Positions 26,823 through 36,944 are shown, counted from the first letter of the stretch. The stretch: 64,000 bases of DNA from Desulfonatronovibrio sp. (GCA_003566455.1 PXDF01000063.1:1-64000), one strand, 5' to 3'. Numbers and translations: made by a program. The notes: generated by a model not told the origin, from the letters alone.

Positions 26823-26985
26823 TATATCAGGTCTTTAAACCGTTTGTTCTTAAAACCAAAGCATTGGAAAAAGACTTGAGAGTCCATCAGCCAGTCTTTA
26901 AATTTTCTGCGCCCCCTGCGGTAAAGTTTATTCTAGATTACTTGCCCCAGAGGGCACAGATAATATTTTTTCTGCTATTACTGTC

Positions 26986-29190
26986 TTATCGAGGGTCTCT
27001 CCCGCGTCCTGACCGGCCTCTGTCACCGCCGCGACCTCTGGGAGCAGGCCTGGACGCAGCCTGCAGGTCGAACTTTTCCCCGTTTTCTTCCATTAGAACA
27101 GCCATTCGGCTGAGGCGAACTTTGCCCCGATCCCCGATTTCAATGACCTTGACTTTCAACGTGTCTCCAATTTTGACCACATCACTGACCTTTTCTATTC
27201 TCTTGGTGTCCAGCTGGGAAATATGCACCAGGCCGTCAACACCGGGCAGAATTTCAACCACCGCCCCGAAATCAAGAATCCGTTTGACCTCTCCTTCATA
27301 GTCCTTGCCCAGCTCCGCCTTCTGGTTGAAAAACAGGATCATTTGTCTGGTTTTTTCAAGGATCTCCTGAGTTGGGGAGAATATTGTAATCTTGCCTGAG
27401 TCCTCAATGTCTATTGATGATCCGGTCTCAGCTGTAATGGCTTTGATATTTTTCCCCGAGGGTCCGATGACGTCTTTGATCTTGTCGGTATCAACATAGA
27501 CAATTTCGGTTTTGGGAGCGTACCTGGAAAGTTCTGGTCTGGGCTTGTCAATGACCTTGTTCATACCGTCCAGAATGGTTTTTTTAGCAATGCTGGCCTG
27601 TTCCAGTGCCCTGTACATGACATCCATGGGAATGCCGGGAATTTTTATATCCATTTGAACAGCTGTAACTCCTTCATAGGTCCCTGCAATCTTGAAGTCC
27701 ATATCTCCAAGATGATCTTCATCACCCAGGATGTCGGTGAGAACCAGATACTCATCTTCTTCCTTGATCAGTCCCATGGCAATTCCGGCTACAGGCTCCT
27801 TTATGGGCACTCCAGCGTCCATGAGAGATAAAATTCCACCGCATACAGTGGCCATGGATGAAGAACCATTACTTTCCATGACCTCGGAGACAATTCTGAT
27901 GGTAAACGGAAATTCTTCAATATCGGGCAATACTGGAGTCAAGGCTCTTTCTGCCAGTATTCCATGCCCGATTTCTCTTCTGGAAGGACCTCTTAAGAAT
28001 TTAACTTCTCCCACACAATATGGGGGAAAATTGTAATGAAGCATGAACCTCTTGGTACTGTCGCCAGTCAGAGTTTCTATGCGCTGTTCATCTGAACCGC
28101 TTCCAAGTGTAGTTATGCAGAGGGACTTTGTCTCACCCCTGGCGAATAAGGCAGAGCCATGGGTTCTGGGGAGGAGACCTATTTCAATGGCCAAAGGCCT
28201 GACCGTGGTCAGATCCCGTCCGTCAATTCGAGTCCTGGTTTCCAGAATTTTTTCCCGAACAATCTTTTTTTCCAGTTCTTCGAGCATATTGACGGCTTTG
28301 GCATACTTTTCCGAATCTTCTCCCAGGTTTTCAGCTATTGTTCCCTTGAATTTTACGGATGCTTCTTTTTTGGCTTCTCTGCGTTCCATTTTATCTGGAA
28401 TAAAAAGAATCCTGGACAGATCTGTCGCTGCCAGATCAAAAATCATTTTTTCCAGGTCCGGATCTTTTTCAGGTTCTGCAAAAAGGGGCAGTTTTTCTTT
28501 TCCGCAGAGTTCCCGGAGTTTTTCCTGAGCCGCGATGAGGGGAATGATTTGTTGCTGCCCCCAGTTAATGGCATCGGCTATTACCTTTTCAGGCAGAAAT
28601 TCAGTAAACCCCTCAACCATAACCACACCATCCCTGGTAGCAGCAACTATAAGATTGAGGTCGCTTTGCTCAAGGAGTTTATGACTGGGATTGAGGACGA
28701 ATTCATCATCAATATAGCCGATTCTGGCACCGGCGATTGGGCCGGAAAAAGGAATCCTGGAAATATGAAGGGCAGCTGAAGCGCCGCTGATGGCCAGAAC
28801 ATCAGGGTCATTGTCTGAATCAGCTGACAGCACTGTGGCTATGACCTGGACTTCATCCTTGAATGTTCTGGGAAAGAGTGGCCTGATAGGACGGTCAATA
28901 AGTCTGGAAACAAGAGTTTCCCGGTCGCTTGGCCGGCCGATTTCACGCTTGAAGTAGCCTCCGGGTATTCTGCCAGAAGCATAGGACATTTCCTGATAAT
29001 TGACCACCAGAGGGAAATACCCGGGATCATGTTGCATGGCCTGACTGACTGCGGTGACAAGGACAACCGTGTCTCCCCCGCGGACCACAATCGATCCGTC
29101 AGCCTGATTAGCCAGCTTTCCGGTTTCAAATATTATCTCGCAGTCTCCTGCTGTAGCGCTGGTTGAGTTAATTTTAAATTGGTTTTCCAT
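26986..29190 (-). CDS. pnp: Polynucleotide phosphorylase
   Basis: 734-residue 3'-5' exoribonuclease that degrades RNA with phosphate. Two RNase PH domains with a helical domain between them fill the first 550 residues (MSYASGRIPGGYFKRE, SDNDPDVLAISGASAAL, later MESNGSSSMATVCGG). A KH domain (IGPSGKNIKAITAETG, about 560-620) and an S1 domain (about 625-695, ending VRLSRMA) follow. The C-terminal tail is an Arg/Gly-rich stretch, which may bind RNA. It is the last gene of the rimP-to-pnp operon and follows rpsO as in E. coli, with a hairpin between them. Confidence 0.96.
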   Translation of the reverse strand: MENQFKINSTSATAGDCEIIFETGKLANQADGSIVVRGGDTVVLVTAVSQAMQHDPGYFPLVVNYQEMSYASGRIPGGYFKREIGRPSDRETLVSRLIDRPIRPLFPRTFKDEVQVIATVLSADSDNDPDVLAISGASAALHISRIPFSGPIAGARIGYIDDEFVLNPSHKLLEQSDLNLIVAATRDGVVMVEGFTEFLPEKVIADAINWGQQQIIPLIAAQEKLRELCGKEKLPLFAEPEKDPDLEKMIFDLAATDLSRILFIPDKMERREAKKEASVKFKGTIAENLGEDSEKYAKAVNMLEELEKKIVREKILETRTRIDGRDLTTVRPLAIEIGLLPRTHGSALFARGETKSLCITTLGSGSDEQRIETLTGDSTKRFMLHYNFPPYCVGEVKFLRGPSRREIGHGILAERALTPVLPDIEEFPFTIRIVSEVMESNGSSSMATVCGGILSLMDAGVPIKEPVAGIAMGLIKEEDEYLVLTDILGDEDHLGDMDFKIAGTYEGVTAVQMDIKIPGIPMDVMYRALEQASIAKKTILDGMNKVIDKPRPELSRYAPKTEIVYVDTDKIKDVIGPSGKNIKAITAETGSSIDIEDSGKITIFSPTQEILEKTRQMILFFNQKAELGKDYEGEVKRILDFGAVVEILPGVDGLVHISQLDTKRIEKVSDVVKIGDTLKVKVIEIGDRGKVRLSRMAVLMEENGEKFDLQAASRPAPRGRGGDRGRSGRGRDPR

Positions 29191-29277
29191 TTTCTTTTAT
29201 CCTTTAAGCTAAAATGATTGAAATATTGAAAGATAGGGCCAGAACGCGGAGGAATTGTTATCTATCAAAGGCGCGGT

Positions 29278-29330
29278 CAAAAAAGGCAGGAAAAGGGCGC
29301 GCCTGTCCACAGAAAGAGTGCGGCACGCCC
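29278..29330 (-). terminator. Hairpin between rpsO and pnp (terminator/attenuator)
   Basis: On the minus strand GGGCGTGCC pairs with GGCGCGCCC (nine pairs, one G-U) across an 18-base loop that can fold further. It is followed by TTTTCCTGCCTTTTTT. It lies 10 bases after the rpsO stop. E. coli also has a leaky terminator and RNase III-processed hairpins between rpsO and pnp. Confidence 0.72.
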
Positions 29331-29340
29331 TGATCCGGTA

Positions 29341-29610
29341 TTACTTTCTAAGGCCGAGACGGGTAATAATCTCTCGATATCTTTCAATGTCTTTTTCCTT
29401 GAGGTAGTTGAGCAGATTCCTTCTCTTGCCAACCAGTTTAAGCAGACCGGTCCTGGAGTGGAAGTCCTTTTTATGGATCTTAAAGTGTTCAGTAAGATAC
29501 TTGATCCTTTCGGTAAGCAGAGCAACCTGGACCTCGGGAGAACCGGTGTCATTGTCGTGCTTTTTATACTCCTCAATAATTCTGGTCTTTTCATCGGGAT
29601 TCATAACCAC
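29341..29610 (-). CDS. rpsO: 30S ribosomal protein S15
   Basis: 89-residue primary 16S rRNA-binding protein of the 30S platform. The family core is unmistakable: [36 protein letters not shown], then [24 protein letters not shown]. The start is taken as the GTG at 29610 because AAGGAGG lies 8 bases before it; the ATG two codons later would have a 14-base spacing. S15 in E. coli represses its own translation through an mRNA structure; whether this happens here cannot be seen. It lies 30 bases after truB and is followed by a hairpin and pnp. Confidence 0.97.
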   Translation of the reverse strand: MVMNPDEKTRIIEEYKKHDNDTGSPEVQVALLTERIKYLTEHFKIHKKDFHSRTGLLKLVGKRRNLLNYLKEKDIERYREIITRLGLRK

Positions 29611-29640
29611 AGCGATATCCTCCTTGATTAATTGTCATTC

Positions 29641-30543
29641 TTAATTTTCCCATAAGCCACGCTTTATGGTCCACAACAGCCTTCCATCCCCTGCTGCCTC
29701 AAGTCTGGCCAGCGCTTCCGGTGATCCTTCCCTGGAAACCATGAGCGCCATTTTGCTCTCTTCTGGATTGGCAATGGAAAGAAGAGAAAAATCAATGGGT
29801 CTGCCGTTTCTGGCCAGAGCCTGAAGATTGTCGTCCAGGACCAGTTTTGGCCAGTGTGCCAGGGCTTCATTAATGGGCAGGGAAAAATCCTGCCAGTTTT
29901 CTTCCTGAAGAAGCAGATCCATATCCACGGCCTTTTCAAGGCCAAAGGGATGGCTATGCTCCCGGACAAGTTCTGTCAGGACAGCGCCGCAACCAAGTCG
30001 TTTCCCCAGGCTGTGGGCCAGGGAGCGTACATAGACGCCTGCCGAACAGGATATCCGAAAGCTTGACAGGGGGATGTCAATTTTAATGACATCTGCCCTG
30101 AAAATTTCTATATTCTTAAACTTTATCGGGACCTTTTGTCCAGCCCTTTGCAGGGAGTAAAAGGGTTTGCCTCTGTGTTTGGCTGCTGAAACCGGGGGGA
30201 CTTCCTGGGATTTAACTGTTTCCCATTCCTTTATGGCCCTGGCAATATCTTCACTGGCAACCCCTGAATAATCATATTCCCGTGTGACCTTGCCCTCAAT
30301 ATCGTAGGTATCAGTTTCAAGGCCAACACGCAAAGTGCCTTTGTAAGTCTTGCGTCCCTCCATAATGTAATCGGCCATCTTGGTTGCCTGCCCGACCATT
30401 ACCACCAGAACGCCAGTAGCCATGGGATCCAAAGTTCCGGCGTGACCAATTTTCTTAATCCTGAATTTTTTTTTGATCCTGTTCAGACATTCCGCCGAGG
30501 TGGGACCTTTTGGTTTATTAAGAACAATTATACCGTCATGCAT
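29641..30543 (-). CDS. truB: tRNA pseudouridine-55 synthase
   Basis: 300-residue enzyme that isomerises U55 in the T-loop of tRNAs. The catalytic aspartate lies in GHAGTLDPMATGVL (D39), after the start motif VLNKPKGPTS. Other family blocks are RKTYKGTLRVGLETDTYD, the SAAKHRGKPFYSLQRAG loop and CSAGVYVRSLAHSLG. The C-terminal part corresponds to the PUA-like end and is somewhat divergent. It sits between nrnA and rpsO in the conserved operon order, 17 bases after nrnA. Confidence 0.95.
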   Translation of the reverse strand: MHDGIIVLNKPKGPTSAECLNRIKKKFRIKKIGHAGTLDPMATGVLVVMVGQATKMADYIMEGRKTYKGTLRVGLETDTYDIEGKVTREYDYSGVASEDIARAIKEWETVKSQEVPPVSAAKHRGKPFYSLQRAGQKVPIKFKNIEIFRADVIKIDIPLSSFRISCSAGVYVRSLAHSLGKRLGCGAVLTELVREHSHPFGLEKAVDMDLLLQEENWQDFSLPINEALAHWPKLVLDDNLQALARNGRPIDFSLLSIANPEESKMALMVSREGSPEALARLEAAGDGRLLWTIKRGLWEN

Positions 30544-30560
30544 GGGGGAATTCAGTTCGC

Positions 30561-31523
30561 TTAAGCCTTGAGGTGTCTGGTCACCACATCCATTATCCGT
30601 TCCCGGGCTTTTATCATGTCGCCTTGAATTATTCCGCCCGAGGCGTTTTTATGTCCTCCGCCATCAAGTTCAGCAGCGATAAGCTGAACATTGGTATCTC
30701 CTGTTGAACGCAGGCTGTATTTGATTTTGTTCTGTTCATCCTCACGCAAAGATATTGCCACTTGAACGCCTTTGATATTGCGGACAGCGTTTACCAGTCC
30801 CTCACAATCATCAAGCACAGCGCCTGTTTCATGAAGCATTTTCCTGGAAACAGAAATGATGCCAACCAGGCCATCCAGGTGAAGCAAGGCTTTCTGCATG
30901 GCCATTCCATGAAGATGGATTCTTTCAATGGTCCATTGGTTGAGTATCTTTGAATTAATCAGGTCTGGGTTGACTCCATCCCGAATGAGTCTTGCTGACA
31001 GATCATGAACTCTGGCTGAGGTGTTGCCGAAACTGAAGAATCCCGTGTCAGAGACCAAAGCCAGGTAAATACTTTCAGCCATGGGCAGGTTTATTTTTAT
31101 GTTCAGGTGGTCAGCAAGTTCAGCTATCATCTCCCCGACAGATGAAAAGGAAATGTCTACCCAGTTTATTTCTCCAAACTCAGGATTACCTCTGTGGTGG
31201 TCTATGTTTATGATGGGCTCGGCAGCATTTTGAGACAGTTTTTTGCCTGATCTTTGAAAATTGCCGCAGTCCAGGACAATTATCCAGGAATGTCTGCCGG
31301 GCTGGTATTCCCTGAGAACCGGCCCGGGCATGGTGAACCATTTAAATTTATCAGGGATTTCACTATCATTGAATAAGGTAAATCTTTTGCCCATGACTTT
31401 GAGAATATAGCCCAGAGCCGCCATTGAACCGATGGCGTCGCCGTCAGGATTTTCATGAGAAGCTATTAAAAAATCATCATGATTTTTAATGACTTCTGCT
31501 ATCTTATTGATGTTTTCCATCAT
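30561..31523 (-). CDS. nrnA: Bifunctional oligoribonuclease / pAp phosphatase (DHH family)
   Basis: 320-residue DHH/DHHA1 phosphoesterase. It hydrolyses very short RNAs and 3',5'-bisphosphate adenosine in characterised members. Seen: HENPDGDAIGS near residue 22, DCGN, the namesake DHHRGN near 110, and the DHHA1 glycine motif GGGHKNASGG near residue 290. The ATG at 31523 is chosen because AGGAG lies 7 bases before it. This places the start inside the end of rbfA (20-base overlap), which suggests coupling. nrnA between rbfA and truB is common in non-enteric bacteria. Confidence 0.93.
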   Translation of the reverse strand: MMENINKIAEVIKNHDDFLIASHENPDGDAIGSMAALGYILKVMGKRFTLFNDSEIPDKFKWFTMPGPVLREYQPGRHSWIIVLDCGNFQRSGKKLSQNAAEPIINIDHHRGNPEFGEINWVDISFSSVGEMIAELADHLNIKINLPMAESIYLALVSDTGFFSFGNTSARVHDLSARLIRDGVNPDLINSKILNQWTIERIHLHGMAMQKALLHLDGLVGIISVSRKMLHETGAVLDDCEGLVNAVRNIKGVQVAISLREDEQNKIKYSLRSTGDTNVQLIAAELDGGGHKNASGGIIQGDMIKARERIMDVVTRHLKA

Positions 31524-31833
31524 AAACCATCTCCTCAACAAAGGAGTCCCATATAAATCTCAGCTCAGGAACATAACGCAGCTTCAAGTTTTTCCCCAGG
31601 CTGGATCTGAAAAAACCACCAGCTTTTTTCAAACTTTTATCCAGTTCAGGGCTTTGACCCTGATAATGAGTATATAGGACTTCAGCAATGCTGAAATCCT
31701 TGTTAAGGCGGACCCCGGTGATTGTCAGGAATTCCAGTCTTGGATCCTGGCTTTCCTCAACAATAATTCTTCCCAGCTCACGCATGATTTCATCAGCCAT
31801 TCTTGACGATCTTCTTGTTGTTGATGGGCGCAT
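31504..31833 (-). CDS. rbfA: 30S ribosome-binding factor RbfA
   Basis: 109-residue KH-type protein needed for late 30S maturation and 16S 5'-end processing. The sequence follows the RbfA pattern: RRSSRMADEIMRELGRIIVEESQDPRLEFLTITGVRLNKDFSIAEVLYT, and LRYVPELRFIWDSFVEE at the end. It lies 1 base after DUF503 and its 3' end overlaps nrnA by 20 bases. Length is typical of short RbfA. Confidence 0.94.
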   Translation of the reverse strand: MRPSTTRRSSRMADEIMRELGRIIVEESQDPRLEFLTITGVRLNKDFSIAEVLYTHYQGQSPELDKSLKKAGGFFRSSLGKNLKLRYVPELRFIWDSFVEEMVYDGKHQ

Positions 31834-31834
31834 A

Positions 31835-32134
31835 TCAAAACCTTAAAATCTCCATTTTAACATCCATGATATCTTCTGCGCTTATGGCCTCAATCATGGC
31901 CAGGGCCTTGTTCAAGACTTCCTCCACCCTGATTTTTTCATTGGCCAGGGTTACAATACCGATTTCAAGGAAATCAAGATTGTCCTCGTATCCTACTTCA
32001 GCAACAGACAGATTGAATTTGTTTTTAAGTTTTTGCTTGAGGCTGTTGCTGATCCTTCTCTTGGCCTTGAGGGAAGTTATGCCGTGCAGCCGGAAGTTGA
32101 TATTCAAAGCACCGATTATCATATTTAAATGCAT
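31835..32134 (-). CDS. DUF503 (YlxP-like) protein
   Basis: 99-residue small protein between infB and rbfA. The sequence MIIGALNINFRLHGITSLKAKRRISNSLKQKLKNKFNLSVAEVGYEDN matches the DUF503/YlxP family: a beta strand, SLKxKR, helix, then VAEVGxxD. These proteins are constant neighbours of infB and rbfA and are presumed to act in ribosome maturation or translation, but no activity is established. It starts 13 bases after infB and is 1 base from rbfA. The true start may be the first or the fifth codon (second Met). Confidence 0.88.
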   Translation of the reverse strand: MHLNMIIGALNINFRLHGITSLKAKRRISNSLKQKLKNKFNLSVAEVGYEDNLDFLEIGIVTLANEKIRVEEVLNKALAMIEAISAEDIMDVKMEILRF

Positions 32135-32147
32135 TTATCAGGACAGA

Positions 32148-34754
32148 TTACAATGTTGCCTTTTCTTCAACCTCTTCAAAAGCATCTATGATATCGCCTA
32201 CCTTAATGTCATTGTATTTTTCAAGACCAGCTCCGCATTCATAGCCCTTGGTGACTTCCTTGACATCATCCTTGAACCTTTTCAGGGAGTTGAGCTTTCC
32301 AGTAAAGATTACCACTCCGTCTCTTAACAGCCTGACCTTGGAATTTCTGGTCAGTTTACCGTCTGAGACCATGCATCCAGCAACAGTTCCAACTTTAGGC
32401 ACGCTGAAAGTCTGGATAACCTCGGCCTGGCCCAGGTATTGTTCCTTGATGATGGGCGCCAGCATTCCTGCCATGGCATCCCGGATATCATTGACCAGGT
32501 TGTATATGATATCATAAAATCTGATTTCAACACTTTCCCGTTCTGCTACTTCCTTGACCCTTGCTGTAGGCCTGACATTGAATCCGATAATAATGGCTGA
32601 GGAAGCAGAAGCCAGTAAAATATCAGACTCTGAAATAGCTCCTGCTCCGGCGTGGATAATATTGATCTTTATGGCATCAGTAGATTGTTTGTGCAGGGAT
32701 TCGGATATGGCTTCCAAAGACCCCTGAACATCAGCTTTGAGAACCAGGTTCAGGTTCAGGACTTCACCTTCTGCCTTAGACGCCAGAAAGCTTTCCAGGG
32801 TGATTTTCGATTCTCTGGCCAGATCTTTTTCTCTTTGCTTGATCTGTCTGGTCTCGGCTATTTTTCGAGCAACTCTTTCATCCTTGACCACAACAAATTC
32901 ATCTCCTGCCTCGGGCACGCCTTCAAATCCCTGCACTTCAACGGGAGTTGATGGTCCGGCCGCATCAATTTTCTGCCCTTTATCGTTGAAAATCGCCCTG
33001 ACCTTGCCGTGAAAAAGACCGCAAACAAATGAGTCTCCCTGTTTCAGAGTGCCGGCCTGGACCAGAAGGGTTCCAATGGCCCCGCGTCCTTTATCAAGCC
33101 TGGCTTCAACAATATGGCCCAGAGCGTGTTTATCGGGATTGGCTTTGAGCTCCAGGACTTCGGACTGCAGAATGACCATTTCCAGGAGTGTATCTATTCC
33201 CAGCCTTTTTTTGGCTGAAACCTCAGTGAAAATTGCATCCCCACCCCATTCTTCAGGTACAAGACCAAGGTCTGCCAGTTCCCGTTTGACCCGGTCAGGA
33301 TTGGCTCCTTCCTTGTCCATCTTATTGATTGCCACAACAATGGGTACTCCTGCAGCCTTGGAATGGTTTACCGCCTCTCTGGTCTGATCCATTACACCAT
33401 CATCAGCGGCTACAACCAGGATAACGATGTCGGTTATCTGAGCTCCCCTGGCCCTCATTGCAGTGAAGGCTTCATGGCCGGGAGTATCCAGGAAGACTAT
33501 GTCTCCCCTGGGTGTGGAAACATAATAGGCCCCAATGTGCTGGGTTATGCCTCCTGTTTCGCCGGAAGCAATCTTGGATTCGCGGATCGCATCCAGAAGT
33601 GAGGTTTTGCCATGGTCAACATGACCCATGATGGTAACCACAGGAGACCTTGGTTTAAGGTCTTTGGGGTCGTCCTTTTCCTTGGGAAGCATGAATATGT
33701 CTTCGGAAAAACCGGTTTTTTCAACTTCGTAACCATATTCAGCAGCAATTATGGCCGCAGTGTCCAGGTCTATGGATTGGTTTATGGTGGCCATGATTCC
33801 CAGGCCAAGCAGCGTCTTGATCAGATCCTGAGCCTTGATGCCCATTTGTCTGGCCAGATCCGCAACTCGTATAGCCTCATCAATCTTGATCTTCTTTTTG
33901 ACCGCTTTAAGGCCCAGAGCTTCAGCTCTTGCCTTTTCATCAAGTTTTAATTTTTTTTCCTTGAGAAGCTTAACCTTGCCACCGGTCCTGTCAGCTACGG
34001 TGCTGGATTTCTGTTTTTTAAAGTTTATAGTGGTTTTTTTGGTTTGCTCACTGTCCTGATAGTATTCTTTAAAATCAACAACTCGCTTGTCTTTGGTGGT
34101 TTTTTTCCTCTTGCGCTTCTTTTTGATTTCCCTGGATTCTTCCGGTTCTTTGGCTGGCAGGACGACACCAGCGTCATCGGGGACACTGTCCAGGGTTATG
34201 TCACGGGTTGATTCAGTAATTTTGGGTTCCGGCTTTGGTTCCGGCTTGGAAATGATGGTAACTCTAGTTTCAAGTGGAGTTTTCCTGGGTTTTTTCGGGA
34301 TCTTTCTGGTTTTGTCAACATCCAGTTTCTTTTCCGGAATCATGTCTTTATCATCAGTGTATGTCTTGCCTGGAGGTTCTTTTTCAGTCTTTTCAGCTTC
34401 AGGGATCTGTGCGGCTTCTGCTGATTGGGGTTTGGTGTCAGCAGGGGGAAGGGTTTCCTCAGGCTTGGTCAGGGGGATGTCCTGATCTGGCTTTTCGGGC
34501 TCAACACCAGATTCCGGCTCTTGTTCAATTCTTTTTCTTCTCCGGACAATAACCCCGGTTTTAACTACCTTCTGAGTCACTTTTTCCGAGGAAGCCTGAG
34601 CGTGCTTCTTACGGGCCTGATCAGCCTGTTCCAGATCCAGACTGCTCATATGGCTTTTGACCGAGATGCCCAGTTCCCTTAAAAGCTGGATCAACTCCTT
34701 GTTGGAGATGCCCAGCTCCTGGGACAATTCTCTGATTCTTATTTTTTCGGACAT
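32148..34754 (-). CDS. infB: Translation initiation factor IF-2
   Basis: 868-residue GTPase that brings initiator tRNA to the 30S subunit. An IF2N domain ([27 protein letters not shown]) opens the protein. A long charged, Pro/Glu/Lys-rich region of about 230 residues follows, then a second IF2N-like segment ([25 protein letters not shown]), the G domain starting near residue 375 ([22 protein letters not shown]), and the C-terminal beta barrels. The ATG at 34754 gives MSEKIRIRE and has a GGGGG about 6 bases upstream. It lies 2 bases after ylxR. Confidence 0.96.
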   Translation of the reverse strand: MSEKIRIRELSQELGISNKELIQLLRELGISVKSHMSSLDLEQADQARKKHAQASSEKVTQKVVKTGVIVRRRKRIEQEPESGVEPEKPDQDIPLTKPEETLPPADTKPQSAEAAQIPEAEKTEKEPPGKTYTDDKDMIPEKKLDVDKTRKIPKKPRKTPLETRVTIISKPEPKPEPKITESTRDITLDSVPDDAGVVLPAKEPEESREIKKKRKRKKTTKDKRVVDFKEYYQDSEQTKKTTINFKKQKSSTVADRTGGKVKLLKEKKLKLDEKARAEALGLKAVKKKIKIDEAIRVADLARQMGIKAQDLIKTLLGLGIMATINQSIDLDTAAIIAAEYGYEVEKTGFSEDIFMLPKEKDDPKDLKPRSPVVTIMGHVDHGKTSLLDAIRESKIASGETGGITQHIGAYYVSTPRGDIVFLDTPGHEAFTAMRARGAQITDIVILVVAADDGVMDQTREAVNHSKAAGVPIVVAINKMDKEGANPDRVKRELADLGLVPEEWGGDAIFTEVSAKKRLGIDTLLEMVILQSEVLELKANPDKHALGHIVEARLDKGRGAIGTLLVQAGTLKQGDSFVCGLFHGKVRAIFNDKGQKIDAAGPSTPVEVQGFEGVPEAGDEFVVVKDERVARKIAETRQIKQREKDLARESKITLESFLASKAEGEVLNLNLVLKADVQGSLEAISESLHKQSTDAIKINIIHAGAGAISESDILLASASSAIIIGFNVRPTARVKEVAERESVEIRFYDIIYNLVNDIRDAMAGMLAPIIKEQYLGQAEVIQTFSVPKVGTVAGCMVSDGKLTRNSKVRLLRDGVVIFTGKLNSLKRFKDDVKEVTKGYECGAGLEKYNDIKVGDIIDAFEEVEEKATL

Positions 34755-34756
34755 TA

Positions 34757-34978
34757 CTAAACCCCCTTGCACTTATGAATCCATCCCCTGAATCTGCCAA
34801 TTTTTTCCGCGCAGGCTCTATCCCGGCATGTGTAAAATCCTCTGCCCTGTCTCATTCCTCCGGGATCCGAGTCCAGTTTCAGGCTGGCATGATCAGGACA
34901 GGTGTACCTAAGCAGCAATGCCTTAGGCCTTTTGGCTCGACAAATTACGCATGTCCTCATGGGAACATGTTTGACCAT
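34757..34978 (-). CDS. ylxR: YlxR (DUF448) RNA-binding-like protein
   Basis: 73-residue basic protein between nusA and infB. The YlxR signature [19 protein letters not shown] is followed by [16 protein letters not shown]. It is thought to bind RNA or nucleoid; some members affect RNase P. I take the ATG at 34978 ([13 protein letters not shown]), 16 bases after the nusA stop. The ATG at 34960 starting directly at MRTCVIC is an alternative. The reading frame extends upstream into nusA but that part has no family likeness. Confidence 0.87.
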   Translation of the reverse strand: MVKHVPMRTCVICRAKRPKALLLRYTCPDHASLKLDSDPGGMRQGRGFYTCRDRACAEKIGRFRGWIHKCKGV

Positions 34979-34994
34979 AACTCTTTGCACCAGT

Positions 34995-36365
34995 TTATTT
35001 TTTTGTTTGTTCTTCTTTATCAGTTTCAGCATTTGACCCTTTTTCCAACTGGGCTGCCATATTGTGCTCTTGAGATTCTGACTCCTGTTCTTCAAATCCC
35101 TCAAGACCTTCAGGCGATTCCTGTACTTCTGCTTTTCTGGGCGTCAGAAAGTTGATGGCGCTTTTAAGGTTGTCCATATTTTCATCTGAAAGTTCAAGCT
35201 TTTCCTTCAGCTCTTCATCAGGTACCTGGGAAAGCTGTTCTATGTTTTCAAAACCCTGTCTGATAAAATCATTGATGGAAATATCTGCCGCGCTGGCCAA
35301 TTGCTCCATTATCTGCTGATGTTCGTTAAGCTGATTGTATCTTGTTTCAGTATAAACATCTATTTTCCAGCCCAGCAAAGTTGAAGCGAGTTTGACATTT
35401 TGACCTTTTTTGCCGATGGCCGGGGTTAATTGATCATCAGGAACCACTACTTCAAGGGTTTTTTCATCTTCATCTACGGTAATTCTAGAGATTCTGGCCG
35501 GGGACAGAGCATTGGCAGCATAAGTGGCAATGTCCGGTTTCCAGATCACGATATCGATTCTTTCACCTTTGAGTTCCTGAACTATATTCTGAATTCTGGA
35601 ACCCTTAACTCCAACGCAGGCCCCCACAGGATCGACATCCATGTCTTTGGACATGACAGCTACCTTGGCCCTTTTGCCGGGGTCCCTGGCCACGTTCATA
35701 ATCTTTATCGTTTCATCTGACACTTCAGGAACTTCGCGTTTAAACAGTGCCACCATATAGTCAGGATGAGACCTTGAAACAACGATCTGGGGCGTGCGGC
35801 TCTCCTTGCGTACATCAACAATATAGGCTTCCACTCGATCACCTCGATGGAATCTTTCCTTGGGAATCTGTTCCGCTCTTGGAAGTACTGCTTCTGTCCT
35901 TCCCAGGTTGATTATCCATCCTGAACGGTCCCTGCGCTGAATAATGCCGCTGGTTATCTCACCAATTCGGTCTTTATATTCCTCGTAAATGATTTCCTGC
36001 TCTGCGTCCCGCATTTTCTGAATCAGGACCTGCTTTGCAGACTGTGCGGCAATTCGACCCAGATCCTTGACGTCCAATGCAAATCCAATCTCATCATCCA
36101 GCTGTACATTGGGATCATGTTCCAGGGCATCCTTGAGAAGGATTTCGTTTTCCGGATCAAGTATTTCATCCACAACAACCTTGTACTGGTATACTTCGAT
36201 TTCTCCGGTATCTTCATTGAAATTTACCTCAGTATCCAGTCTGTTGCCGTACTTCTTGTTGACTGATGTGCGAACAGCTTCTTCAAGGGTGTCCACAAGC
36301 ATGTCCCTGTCTATTCCCTTATCCTTGCTGATTTGATCAATGACTCTTTTAAGTTCCAGGCTCAT
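34995..36365 (-). CDS. nusA: Transcription termination/antitermination factor NusA
   Basis: 456-residue RNA polymerase-binding factor. An N-terminal domain (1-130), an S1 domain (GEITSGIIQRRDRSGWIINLGRTEAVLP, about 135-200) and two KH domains (ACVGVKGSRIQNIVQEL, TPAIGKKGQNVKLASTLLGWKI; about 205-345) are followed by one acidic, Leu-rich repeat-like region (about 350-420). A Glu/Gln-rich tail ends the protein. The two C-terminal acidic repeats of E. coli NusA are reduced here to about one. It is the second gene of the rimP operon, with a 42-base gap after rimP. NusA may act on the terminator in its own leader. Confidence 0.95.
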   Translation of the reverse strand: MSLELKRVIDQISKDKGIDRDMLVDTLEEAVRTSVNKKYGNRLDTEVNFNEDTGEIEVYQYKVVVDEILDPENEILLKDALEHDPNVQLDDEIGFALDVKDLGRIAAQSAKQVLIQKMRDAEQEIIYEEYKDRIGEITSGIIQRRDRSGWIINLGRTEAVLPRAEQIPKERFHRGDRVEAYIVDVRKESRTPQIVVSRSHPDYMVALFKREVPEVSDETIKIMNVARDPGKRAKVAVMSKDMDVDPVGACVGVKGSRIQNIVQELKGERIDIVIWKPDIATYAANALSPARISRITVDEDEKTLEVVVPDDQLTPAIGKKGQNVKLASTLLGWKIDVYTETRYNQLNEHQQIMEQLASAADISINDFIRQGFENIEQLSQVPDEELKEKLELSDENMDNLKSAINFLTPRKAEVQESPEGLEGFEEQESESQEHNMAAQLEKGSNAETDKEEQTKK

Positions 36366-36407
36366 AGCCTTCCTCCATAAAATTATTTCCAGCGGTAATG
36401 GCGGAAA

Positions 36408-36872
36408 TTATCCGACCAGCCTTGCCTTATCAATTTCTTCCCAGTCAAACTTCCATTCTTCATGGGAATCAGATTCGACAATAATCATTTCCCCGGCAAC
36501 ACTGCGTAAAGTCCCGGAAAAGTTTCTTCTTCCCTGCTTCGGATGCTTCAGTGATATTTTTATTTTTTGGTTTATAAAGTCTGACGCCTGTGAAGGGCTG
36601 AAAAAAATTCTGTTCACTCCTGGGGAAGAAACTTCAAGGGTATAAGAACCCGGGACGATGTCTTCGACGTCAAGGACAACACTTAAATTTTTGCTGAGTT
36701 CAGCGCATTGGTCAATAGAAACGCCCTGATCTGAATCTATAAATATCCTGACAATACTTTTTTTCCCACCAGGACCGGGAAAGAATTCCACTCCCCAGAG
36801 ATCAACACCCATTATCCGGCAATTGATCGTGGCCAGTTCTGAAATTTTGGTTTTGATATCCTGATTTTTCAT
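36408..36872 (-). CDS. rimP: Ribosome maturation factor RimP
   Basis: 154-residue factor needed for 30S assembly. The pattern GVDLWGVEFFPGPGGKKSIVRIFIDSDQGVSIDQCAELSKNLSVVLDVEDIVPGSYTLEVSSPG is the RimP core, with PSQASDFINQKIKI in the C-terminal SH3-like part. The ATG at 36872 (MKNQDIKTKI) was chosen. The frame is open to 36980 but that would run through the terminator and into the tRNA. First gene of the nusA operon; only about 19 bases separate it from the terminator T-tract of the upstream tRNA gene. Confidence 0.93.
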   Translation of the reverse strand: MKNQDIKTKISELATINCRIMGVDLWGVEFFPGPGGKKSIVRIFIDSDQGVSIDQCAELSKNLSVVLDVEDIVPGSYTLEVSSPGVNRIFFSPSQASDFINQKIKISLKHPKQGRRNFSGTLRSVAGEMIIVESDSHEEWKFDWEEIDKARLVG

Positions 36873-36890
36873 TTTGCTGTTTCCACTATC

Positions 36891-36917
36891 AAAAAAAAAG
36901 TGGACCAAAAGGTCCAC
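36891..36917 (-). terminator. Perfect intrinsic terminator between tRNA-Gly and rimP
   Basis: On the minus strand GTGGACC-TTTT-GGTCCAC (7-base-pair perfect stem) followed by nine T. It lies 27 bases after the tRNA-Gly 3' end and 19 bases before the rimP ATG. There is no room for an ordinary promoter between it and rimP, so it may act as a leaky terminator controlling the rimP-nusA operon. Confidence 0.92.
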
Positions 36918-36944
36918 CCCAGTATACATCAGTAAAGCTTGGAG

